From: Auxenochlorella pyrenoidosa
Lineage: Eukaryota; Chlorophyta; Trebouxiophyceae; Chlorellales; Chlorellaceae
Direction: 5' to 3'
Length of the DNA: 11,569 nt
Assembly: GCA_001430745.1 (NCBI GenBank)
Contig: KQ481958.1
Location: 1 to 11,569 of the forward strand
The notes under the pieces were generated by a model, which searched no databases, was not told the origin of the DNA, and worked only from the letters and a program-made list of their open reading frames with translations. Shown here piece after piece: positions 1 through 10,300 of this stretch. Positions within the stretch are counted from its first letter, which is position 1. The number at the start of each line of letters is the position of its first letter. Position numbers and translations under genes: made by a program.

Positions 1-3000
1 GCGGCGGGCGGGCCCAAGGCCGTGCAGCCCGGTTCTCCAGGCTCCCCATCCTCCCTGGAGGGCTGCAGCAGCGAGGGGGGCGAGTTCAAGAGCGGCGGCA
101 GCAGCGGCGGCACGGGCTCCGCCGACCCAGTCCTGGCCAGCGCGCTGTCAAGGGTGCCCACCAAGCCGCGAGGGGAGCCACCCCTGTGCACCGCCTCGGC
201 CATCGAGCGGCACCACGCAGGCACCCCCTCGCAAGAGTGAGCGCACGCCCCGGGTTCTGCGTGCGCGCCGCCTGCCTGCTCTCAGCCGGCACAGCTGGTC
301 GCGCCCTGCCTGCATACGCTCTCAGCTTCATTCCCAGGTTGCCCAGATGGACGAACTTGCAATGCTCGGCTAGCCCTCAAATCTGCCACCTTCTGTGCGG
401 ACAGTTTCTGACCCCCAACTCTCCTCCTGCAGATCCGAGGCCTCCCGTGCCATGAGTCAAAACGCGCTCTGGTCATTTATATCGCATTACCAGTCCCAGG
501 TCTGGTGGGAGGGCAAGGAACATCCTGCTAGCGCATCCTGCTGCCAGCTTGGAGCACTGCGGCGGCACCTGCCCGCGACCAACGCACCCTCAGCCTGCGC
601 CCTCACGCTGCCTGCCCCTGTCCACGCCGTTCCCTCCATTATCTCAGGCCACGGCTACCTCTCACGCGGCAGCCACCTGTGGCTCAGCAGGCGGCGGCGG
701 GAGCGGCGGCGGCGGCGGTGGCGGCGGCGGCAGCGGCGGCAGTGGGCCGCCCAGAGGCGGCGGCTCTTCGGGGGCCCCTGCCACCCCGCGCACCCCCGCC
801 AGCCCGCTGCGCAGCCGGGGTCCTTCTGACAGCGGCGCCGACTTTGAAGTGCCCTTTGACCAGCTGCAGATCATCCGGCCCATCGGCGCGGGCTCCTTTG
901 GCCGGGCAAGTTGTCCTGCCCTGCCTCCTGCTCGTGCCGTGCCGCTGCGTGCGTCGCTGCGCTGGCGCAGGGCAGGCATGCATGAGGGCAAGGGAGGCCG
1001 AGCAAGGGTGGGGAGCTCGTCCTGGCCGCACCAAGCCCCGCTGCTGGCTGGTCGGCGCGCCTGTAAGACTGCTTCTTCCTTCTTCTGGGCCTCTCTGCTC
1101 CCCCCTGCCGGTCCCTGCACCACACCCCAGGCGCCCCCGCCCAACGGGTTGCCAACCTGCGCAGCCGGTACCTTCTGACTCTGTGCCCAGGGCGCAGACT
1201 GCCTGCCTCACCGACTGCCTGCCTCACCGCCGCCCCCGCTGCCCCCTGCCTGCCTGCGCAGGTGTTTGAGGCCAGGTGGGTGGAGACCCCCGTGGCCTGC
1301 AAGGTGCTCACAACCTGCGACAGCGACGACATTGCGACACTGGAGCAGGCAGCGGCGGCGCTGGCCACCTCGGCCACCCTGCTGGCCAAGCTGGAGGAGG
1401 TGGGGCTGGGGGCGAGGGCGTGGGGAAGGGGAGCGGGTTCAGGGTGTGGGTTTAGGGTGCGTAACGTGCGTGAATGCGGGCCAGCGTGTTGAAATTGTGT
1501 GTTGGGTGAGTGGAGCGGGCCACAGCAGCCGGAGGAGGCGTCCCCCCTCCTCTTCCCCTCCCTTGCCTGTCAACCCAGCCCATCCTGCCGGCCCTGTGCA
1601 CCCGCAGGAGGCGGGCCTGATGGTGTCCCTCCGCCACCTCAACATTGTGGCCTACTACGGCCGCTGCCTGGCGCCGCCCTGCATCATTACGGAGTACTGC
1701 TCCCGGGGCAGCCTGGCGTGCGTGCTGGGCGAGGCGCGGCGTGACCCGGCGACGGCGGCGGCGCTGACCTGGCGCCGGCGCCTCTCGCTGGTGCGTGCCC
1801 GCGTGCACCGTTTGGTGGCAGTTTGGTGGCTGGTATGCCGGCGCAGCACCCGGCTGGCTGACCCCGGTGCTGTTGCGCGGCAGCGGTTGCAAGGCGCGAT
1901 AGCACCGGGGCCGGCCATCCAGGCGCTGCGCCGGCATGGCAGCCACGGATGAATGTTTTGTGCGAGCGTGGCAGTGGGGCGGGTCGGTGGGGAGGTTGGG
2001 AGGTGGGAGGGTGACCCAGGCGTCCTCGAGGCGTGACGCCCTGCTGAGTGCCATGCTGCCGCCACGTCACGGTGCCGCAGGCGCTGGACGCCAGCAGAGG
2101 CATGTTCTACCTCCACTCCCGGCGGTGCATCCACCGGGATCTGAAGACACCCAACCTGGTGCGTGCCCCCTGCCAAGCCGCACCCCGTGCTGCTGTCCTC
2201 GCCGCCGCGCCTGCCGCTGCTTTCCACTGCTCTGCCACGCCTGGCGCTGCCTTCCCACTGCTTTTGTCACACCTGGCGCAGCTGTTGGGTCCGCCGCTGT
2301 GGCTCCCTAGGTTCTTGACGTCCGACAGGCTGGCCGGCAACGCACCCGCTTGCTGCAATGCACCTTCATCACGCCGCCTCTGCCTCCCCTGCTGGAAGCG
2401 CATTCAACTTTCCTCCCTTGCCCTGGCCTGCTCCTGGCCTGGTCCCTTCCCGTGCCCTTTGGCAGCTTGTGGACGAAAACTGGCGCTGCAAAGTGGCAGA
2501 TTTCAACACCAGGCAAGTGCTGTGTTTTCAAGGAGCGCAGGGCAGCGGCGACGCCAGGCAGATTGGTGCAACTGAGCAGTGCAGGTCTCGCAGGCAACCG
2601 ATTTGCTTGACAGCAGGGCCCGCAGACTGTTTGGTGCACATTTCGCCCATGGGGCGGGCTGTTTGCCTGCCACACGCTGGGCACATGATTCCCCCCAAGC
2701 CGCCTGCTGCCGGCAGCCCCTTCCAGCGTGGGCAGCAGCAGCAGCCCTGAGCATGGGACGCGCCCACCCATGCCCCCTTCCGTGCAGCCGCTTGCTGGCG
2801 GACGCGCCCAGCGAGCACAGCAGCACGGGGGTCACCAATCCGCGCTGGCTCGCGCCAGAGGTGCTGGAAGGGCAGCGCCCCACGAAGGCTGCAGGTGCGG
2901 GCCCTAGCCGCTAGCTAGGGCGGCCTTCCGGAGAAGCTTTACACCTGCTTTCTACTTTACTTGGGTCTTCGTTCTTGTTCTTCACACACCACAAGCTTTT

Positions 3001-4004
3001 GCTTGACGTGCCGCTGGATTGCACGGCGGCCGAGCAGGCAGGGGGCCGCAATGTCTTGTGTTGCCAGCTCAGCTTGTCGGCTGCGCCTTCCCTTTGAGCC
3101 TGTCAAGCCTGGCCCATCTGCACCACCCCCGTGCGACCCCTGCCTTCAAAGACCTGCTGCCTTCAAAGACCTGCTGCTCTGTTGCCTCCCTTTTAGAGGC
3201 GCCCTGCCCAGCGACACCGCCCATTCCTGCCTCTGTGCCCACTGCCGCCCCTCCGCCCCCCACACCTACTCCTGCCCCCACCTGCCTGCAGACACCTACT
3301 CATTCGGCATGTGCCTGTGGGAGCTGCTAGCTCTGACGCTCCCCTGGGGCATCGGGGCAAACCCTTGGCAGGCGGGTGAAAGCCGCAGCTGGGACTGATT
3401 GCGCAGGGTTGTGGCTACTGGCGGCAGCCTGCCGGGGTCAAAAGCGCTCCCACTGAGCAACCCGGCTCTCTCTGCACCCCTTCCCGCTGCCCGCTGATGT
3501 GCAGATTGCAAAGTGGGTGATGGACGGCGCTCGGCCAGAGGTGCCGCCACCGGGCATGGTTCCCGGGCTGCAGGGCCGCGCCGCGCCGCCGCCAGAGCAG
3601 TATGCCGCCTACACACAACTGCTGGCGCAGTGCTGGCACCAGGACCCGGCACAGCGGCCCGAGTTCTCGGAGATCGTTCCACGGCTCAGGTGCGGGCGCG
3701 AGGGGGTGCGCTTGCCTCTGCAGTCTGCTTCCCTTTCCTTTGCGCCTCCTCCTCGCCTGGCCACGAACTGGGGTCTGCTCGTGGACTGGAAGGCGGCGCT
3801 GGAAGGCTGGCCAGCTTGCTAGTTTGGGCTTATTAAGGTCTGTAAACCCGCAAGGGAAGTTGCGACCCACCCTGCATGGTCGCAGCGGGTGAGTGAAAAT
3901 CATGCGGGCTCTTCAAAATTATGCGGCTCGCCCGGCCTGCGTCCATGCTGTGCAGGGACCTTTGGGAACGAGCAGCAGCGGCAGGTCCAGAGCCGCCTGC
4001 TTGA
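1..4004 (+). CDS. TKL (Raf/CTR1-like) protein kinase, 5'-partial
   Basis: The encoded protein is a serine/threonine (or dual-specificity) kinase that transfers ATP phosphate to proteins; its substrate and pathway are unknown. Exons: 1-236, 433-499, 648-905, 1262-1399, 1608-1790, 2081-2158, 2466-2512, 2788-2894, 3292-3371, 3505-3689, 3956-4004. They give 475 residues from the left edge and end in TGA at 4002-4004, with all phases consistent. Residues numbered from the edge: a Ser/Gly/Pro-rich leader (1-170), Gly loop GAGSFGRV (181-188), VACK with Lys201, helix-C Glu234, HRDLKTPN (312-319), DFN (332-334) where DFG is usual, WLAPE (356-360), and RPEF (449-452). WLAPE and the LRHLNIV context point to the TKL group. 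Introns at 906, 2513 and 3372 begin with GC. Introns over 300 bp (906-1261, 2159-2465, 2895-3291) show no other gene. Exon 433-499 is the weakest (donor GTCTGG), but it restores phase between its neighbours. The true start lies upstream of the window. Confidence 0.88.
690..741 (+). repeat. GGC triplet-rich tract coding for poly-Gly/Ser
   Basis: A GGC/AGC triplet-rich stretch in the third visible kinase exon encodes a glycine run broken by serine, just before the catalytic domain. It is likely a flexible linker and a site of replication slippage. Confidence 0.85.
2901..2921 (+). other. 8-bp hairpin near a kinase 5' splice site
   Basis: GCCCTAGC and GCTAGGGC are exact complements separated by CGCTA. 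The hairpin begins six bases after the GT of the donor at 2895, within the 397-bp intron 2895-3291. It could influence splice-site use, or it may be incidental. Confidence 0.55.
3141..3174 (+). repeat. two perfect 17-bp tandem copies
   Basis: TGCCTTCAAAGACCTGC occurs twice head to tail without mismatch in the kinase intron 2895-3291, upstream of the pyrimidine-rich stretch before the acceptor. It is a recent small duplication. Confidence 0.9.
3841..3845 (+). promoter_or_regulatory. intronic TGTAA, possible alternative poly(A) signal
   Basis: TGTAA on the plus strand lies inside the last kinase intron (3690-3955). If that intron is retained, the frame continues to TAG at 3820-3822, only 18 nt before this element. 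This would give a coherent alternative terminal exon. A chance occurrence is possible. Confidence 0.3.
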
Positions 4005-4339
4005 TGTGGGCGGGCGTTCCGTGCGAGGCCCTCCTGGCAGCACTGGCCCTGGACAGCACTCCAATTTTGAACGTACGACCTTGACTGAAATTGATGACAT
4101 GGTGTGCCACATGTGTGAACAAACAGGGGCCATGGGGAGAAGATATGCAATCATAGCAGCAGCGAGGGAGTGCAGAATCGGTGTGGCATGGGTGTGAGAG
4201 CAGCGTGCTGCGCAACAGGGAGCAGCGCAGATTGCAGCTGCCTGCACAGCGACAATCGTTGCGTCTGCCAGATTCAGGGACGTATACCTTTGCAATGCAG
4301 CGGGACCATTTGCAGATGCCATGCTGGCGTGCATCTGCA
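4005..4339. other. convergent 3' intergenic region
   Basis: This 335-bp stretch lies between the kinase stop (plus strand) and the phosphatase stop (minus strand). It should hold both 3' UTRs. I see no TGTAA on the plus strand and none on the minus strand (TTACA) here. No open frame with recognisable protein content is present. TGCAA-like variants occur on the minus strand near 4290-4313, but they are weak evidence. Confidence 0.6.
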
Positions 4340-7300
4340 TCAGAAGAGGAAGGCGGCGGGCAGGCCCAGCACGCCCAGCAACAGCAGGGGCCCAAGCAGG
4401 CCGCGCCCGGCGCCTGCCGCGGCGCCGGCGCTGGTGGCAGCAGGGCTTGGTGCCGGGGCGGCAGCGCCGGGGCTGCTGCACTGGCCACCTGCCCTCTTAA
4501 CAATCTCGACTCGGTCGACTGCGGCAGGGCGAGACCAAGAGCATGTCTTTGTCAGTTGCGGATAGACACGACTTTAAGCCCAAACAAGCAAGCAAGCATG
4601 CCTCAGGTGTGCAAGGCAGGAGCCAGGGGGGGTCCAGCACCTGCAGCAGGAAGTTTGGCCACGCCAGGCGCCACTCAAACGCGCAATTCAAGCAGGCAGC
4701 AACAACGAGCAGCAACCGCAACTATGGGCATGCCTGCGGCGTGCTCTCGTGCCCAGCGCCTGTATGCTACATGGCAGCATGCCTGGTACCAGGGGCTCAG
4801 CCTGAAACATGTTGTGCCCCGCCCCTGGTGCGTGACCCGGCCTGACTTACCCTCCCCAGGGCCCAGGCCCTCGTTCCGCTGCCACGTCCACACAGCATGT
4901 GTGTCGTTTGTCACCTCCAGCAGGCCTGCAGTTCGTGCACGCCAGAAGATATATAGATCCCAACTCAAGCCTGTCAAGCCAGCGCAGCGGGCAGGCGTGC
5001 ACGATGCATGCGCAGCACGAGCTGGCAGGGCTGGGCAGCGCAGGGCAGCGCATTGCAGTGCACGGCAGCGCATGGCAGCGCAGCCAGGCCTCCGGATGCG
5101 ACCACAGGCAGCAAGGGCACGGACTGCACATGCTGCGCCATGACCAACCACATGGGCATGCACCTACACCTGTAGGGTGTTCAACAAACCCCCATGCAGC
5201 GCCCAGCCTGCACCCTACAGGGCCGGCGGCAAGCAAAAAGTCCGGCGGCAAGCCCGGCCCTGCGCACCGTAGCCAAAGGACTGCTCGCGGAAGGCCGACC
5301 AGCCCGGCTGCGAGGTGGGGCAGAACTGGCCGTCCTGCAGGGTGATCACCGGCTCTGGCCGGTCGATTGGCTGGTAGGGAGGCACGACGTACAGCGAGGC
5401 GTTGGCGCAGAAGTCGGGCTGCGGAGGGGTGTCGATGAACTGCGTGGACAGGCCCTCCACGTTGCCGCCGTCGCCTGCAGCGGGGCAGGCAGTGTGTGTG
5501 TGTGTGTGTGTGAGTGGGTGGGTGGGTCGGGGGCAGCATGCGCCAGCGGCACCACACGTAATGCGTTAGAAGCCTCGTATGCAGAGCGCCCGGGACAGCC
5601 AGGCCGGCGTGTTGTGCGTGCTCGCTCTGCTGGAATGGCCCTGCGGTCGGTCTTTTCAAAGGTTTGCAGGGGCATCGGGGCGCGCATGGCTGCAAAAGGC
5701 GTGCATGGCTGCGGAAAGGCGCACACAGCTGTCGGAAGGCGCGCGGGCCTGCGATGCCACGCCATTTTGCCATGCCATGCCTGCCATGCCCGCGGGCGCG
5801 CACCAATGGTGATGTAGGCGGTGCCGCACCCATCCCTGGTGTAGTTGAACATGGGAAAGGTGCGCTCGTAACTGCAGGGGGTGGGCCCGGCTTGCCTGCC
5901 TGTTTGGGCCTAAAGTTTGCCTAATCGCAACGGAACTTGCGACACAGACCAGCAGGGAGGCGGGTGCACTATGCAGGTCCAAGGCGGCGCGGGCATGGCG
6001 GGCGCGCTGCTCTCCTCAGGTAGCCAGCCCTTGGTCGCGAGCCGCCCCCCCCCCCCCCCCGCCCGCTGTCGCCTGCCCCAGCAGCAGCTGGCCCTGGGAA
6101 GCTGGCACCGCCGCAGAGACCAGGCTGTCAGCACAAGCGCACAGGCATGGACGCACAGGCATAAGCGCAAGCAGGCGCTCACGCGTGGGTGTGCCCCGCA
6201 AACACGAGGTCAACTTGGTGCTGGAAGAAGAGCGGCTCGTACACGGTCCTGAAGGTGTTGGCCTGCGGATCGGCGGTACAAGGCATGGTGTTGGGGGGCA
6301 GTTGGTGTCGAGTACTGCACACCCGTTGGCCCGCCCCCACCAAGCTGCAGGCGGATCTTTCTCAAACACGTGGAAAGAGCGTTCAGATGATTATTTATCT
6401 GATCTGTGCCGTTCATGCAGGCCTGGTGGCTCCCGAGGAGCCGCAGGCTGCAGAATCCACCCAGGTTCAAGGCTGGCCGCCACTGGCACACCACGCCTGC
6501 GCGCTTGTGTTGCTGGCCCGTCGGACCGCTGCTGAACATGCGCCAGACCCCTTCTCGCCTGCATGTACTGCGCAACGTAAGAATGGTACATGCTCGCGTG
6601 CATGTAGACGATTAGCCAGGGAGTACGCTGCCGGTCAACTGCAGGCATGACAGGGGGCCACGGGCAAGGAGTCGGTGGGGGTGCAGGCATGCAGGCCAGG
6701 GCTGGGCGCAGTCCCAGCGCCTGGCCGGAGGGCTGGAGGACATGCCCACATTGCTGCTCCCCCTGCTCCGTGGGGTGCAGGACTGTCAGGCAGTGCTCCC
6801 AGGCACCCCAGCCCTGGAGACCAGACAGTACAGCAACTTCTAGGGCCCCTCGCCTGCCTCCAGATCCTGGACCAGCCACTTGTACTGCTGCGACTCGACG
6901 CCCCAGGGCAGCTGCAAGTGGAGCGGTTGGGGGCATGCAACGGCAGGTCGCGCACTGAGAGCCGCAGGCAGCTGCCTGCAGGGCTAGAACGGCGCCTCCC
7001 TTCGCTGGCGGGCCTTGCTGGCGAGGCGAGAGGACAAGCCAGGGGCAGCAACCGCTGGTGCGGCGCAGGCCGGGGGCAGCACCAGCAGCCCCAACTGGAG
7101 GGCAACAGCCAGCCCTCGCCGCCCCCCCTTCCTGCACCCTGGCATGGCGGGCGCAACTCACGTAGCTGTGCAGGGAGATGATGTGGACGCCGGGCAGGTC
7201 CAGGGAGAAGTATCCGCTCTGGGGAGCAAAGCCAGACTCGTTGACAAACTGCCTGCGGGCGCAGCGATGAGCGGGGCCGGGTCGGCATGCCTCAGCTGGG

Positions 7301-10300
7301 GGCGGGACTCAACAGCCTGTGGCTCTGGGGGACGCCCAGCTGAGCCACACAGATGGTGTACCGCCCCCGCTGGTTGGAGGAGAACGTGCCGCCAGCGCCA
7401 GCACGCGCTGCATGCGGTTGTGCGATGTCGGAGCGCTCACGAGTGGTTGCGCGTGAACCATTCAGTCTGGTTGAGGTAATAGATGCCCAGATTGGGGCTG
7501 GTCATCAGAGCATCAGACCCGGGGTCCTGCAATCGCGATAAAGAAAGTGGAGGGTGGGGCGCAGGCGTGGTGGCGCTGTCTGTACAGCAGCGAGAAACCA
7601 TGCCTCCCTGGGCCCCCCCCTCCCCCCTCGCCAGGGTGCAGAAAGCTGTTGCGTGGCAGCGACCGCTATTTGGCAATCCCTTGGCAACCGAGGCTGCGCC
7701 AGGTGGCAGCCCACCTGGGGAACAGGGTAGCGGGCATTCACGGCGGTGAAGGTGGCATTGTTTGCCAGCAGCAGCTGCTCAATCTCCTGCGTCAGGCAGG
7801 GCAGAGGGGGGGGGCAGCTCGTCGGCAGCGCTGCCAGAAGGAATCCGAAACAGGCGCAGTGCTCGCAATGCGCCCCCTGCCATTGCCACCCATGCAGGCC
7901 TCCACTCTGCTGCCCTGGAGCTTGCAGCGACCCTCACATGGTTGCCCCCGGTAGCCATGAGGGGTACGCGTGACAGCAGCGGCTGGGTCATGCGCGCCCA
8001 CCCGTCCCAGCGCCTGCAGCACAGCAGGGGGGGCTGCCGTGGTCGGCCTTTCTTGCTGACCTTCCATGAGGGCGGTGGCAGGTGCTGTCCTGTCCCTGAC
8101 AAGCAAATAACCGCTCAAGGCCCCACACACAAACTTTGCGTCCCTTTGCTGCCTCTGCAGAGCGCAATCGCACAGTTGTCTGCCCCCAGTTTTGCAGCCT
8201 CACAGCTGCATGGACGTTGTCTCGGTGATGTTTGACCCGTACTTGTGCCCCTTGTCGCTTGTGTCATTCGACTGCAGCACGGACAGATGGGGTCAGGTGA
8301 GGGGTGAGGCAGGCAGCGCCACAGCTGCGGCCAGTGCAGGGCCTGCCTTGCCCGCATACTGTGGGCTCTCAAGGTCAAGCAATGACGCAGAGAGTGTGCA
8401 GCTGGACGCAGCAGGACAGGCGCCCCGTCCCCTCCAGCCCAGGGGCGCAAACCACTTACCCGATGGTCGTTTGCATATGTGAAGTCCCCAACCAGCAGCA
8501 CAACATCTGCGTGTCAATGTCAACAGTGCGGGAGCAGCAGCGGCAGCGCATCGTCTAAGCTCATTTTAGACGTCTGGCCGGTGGGCCTGGCTCACTGGCT
8601 TGGCTCACTATTTCCAGCACCGCGGTTCACTGACCCTGGGCATATGCATATGCATGCCATCTCCTGACAGGCAGTGTGGCAGTACATGAAGTACAGGCCG
8701 GCTGTCCCACCTGGCTCTTCAGCCTCCAAGCCCTCGAGTGTCTGTGTTGAGTTAGCCGTCTCCCCTGCGAGTCAGTGCACCCGCTGCCACACACTGTCAA
8801 GAGCCGGCAGGGTGCATGCCAGATGCAGTGTGCGGAGCGGCATGCCCGGGCGCGCCGCAGCATCTGGGCCCCTCCCGCATGCATGCGCGCCCGGCAGCCC
8901 CGCCCACCCAAGTCGCCAATAACGCCGATTCTGAGGGGGTATGCCCCGGTCCCCCCCAGCGTCCTGAAGCTCAGCTCCTCGCTCCAGCCGTACTCATCGT
9001 CGCCTGGGGCAGGGAAAAAGGGCAGGCGGCAGCTGCACGGCAGGGCAGCGGGCCTGGGCACGCCTGGCATGCAGCACGGCAGAGCTGGGTTCAAGGGGGT
9101 AGGGGGGCAGGCACTTGGGCACAGACTGATCGCTCTGTCGTTCAACAGGGGGCTTTCAAACAACAGCGTTCGCATCTGCAAGCCAGGGCGCTGGCCTTGC
9201 GCGTGCGCAGGCCCACCGGCAGTGTAGTAGTAACGAGTGTCGGGCTCCAGGTCACGGAGCAGCACGTGGTGCAGAATGGGCGACTGGTACGTGCTGTTGC
9301 CCGCCTCTGCAGGGGTGCGGTGCCGGGCGGGGCGGGGTGGTGTGTATGTGTGAGTCGAAGGGGGGTCCAGGGTGGAGTGGGGGGGAGGGGGGTTCCAGCA
9401 AGAGGCAGCTGCGGGGGTCAGGCAGTGCAAGCCTGAGCTCAGGGGCGTCCCCACAGCAGTGCCAGCCGGGCAGGGACCAAGGCACACTGCCAGCGTCTCA
9501 GCTGCTAGTTTTTCCCCTGTATTATCTAATCCCTGCCGCCTTCCCCCGCGCTCCTCGCCCCTGCTCACCAGGCCCGTAAACATAGGTGTACACCACACGA
9601 TGGTCCTGCTGCGTCTCCATGGTCAGGTTGCCGCTCATGGTGCCCCAGCGCACCACGGACCGTACGCTTGCAGGGTCGTACGGCTGCGGCGGGGCGGAGT
9701 TGTCCGCCAGCAGAGGCTCTGCAGCACGGATGGGGGTCGGGTGGGGGATGGTGTGGGGTGGATGGGTGAGTGGGTGAGTGGGGGTGGGGTGGGGTGGGCT
9801 GCAAGAAGCTTCGAGTTGAGTGCTGGCAAGGAGCAGCCCAGCAAGGGCTACTGAACGGGGCAGGTTGTCCAGGGCGTTCATGCAACCGTGCATGGAGGTG
9901 TGCTCCGCCGCACGCACCGCCAGTCTGCCAGGACACCAGCATGCCGCCATCGGCCCACTGCGTCAGGTGAATGCCCTCTGGCTCAAAGCCGCTGACTGTC
10001 CGGGCCTGCAATCGGGATGCAAGGTCCCGACAGCGGCAGGGGGTGGCACAGGTGGCGGGGCCGCACCACGTGGGCAGGAGGCGTGCAGAACAGCCATCTA
10101 CCAGTTCATCGGTTACATGATCCCAGGCGATGATCTCCGCAAGCACCGCGCTCAGCTGCCAGCCCGAGGGGGCGTACCAGTGGGGCCTCGTCTAGCGGAA
10201 GGTCCTCACTCCCGCTCTGGTCTTCCGGTAGGGAGAACTCCAGTGAAACTTGCGCTTGGTTACCCAAAAATTCGACGGCGCCCTTGCAGGGCTCCGGCCC

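Noticed and set aside
4483..4488. GT donor in the last phosphatase exon
   Set aside because: A GTGGCC occurs after the KRA codons, but no acceptor at a sensible distance keeps a plausible end. Reading through gives a coherent anchor-like tail.
4181..5143. Plus-strand open frame of 320 codons
   Set aside because: It is antisense to the phosphatase's last exons, of biased composition (Ala, Arg, Gln, Gly), with no motif or splice logic.
4847..5833. Long minus-strand open frame of 328 codons
   Set aside because: It runs across introns of the phosphatase gene. Only exonic parts match the family, and those are in other frames; the GC-rich sequence simply lacks stops.
7285..7435. Possible extra phosphatase exon
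   Set aside because: An open peptide is present, but using it would need a flanking intron of only about 33 nt and a poor donor. Exons 7526-7441 and 7252-7162 already join in phase.
8627..9598. Minus-strand open frame of 323 codons
   Set aside because: It contains two true phosphatase exons (9306-9217 and 9003-8908) joined by translated intron. Splice sites in matching phase and family alignment support the spliced version.
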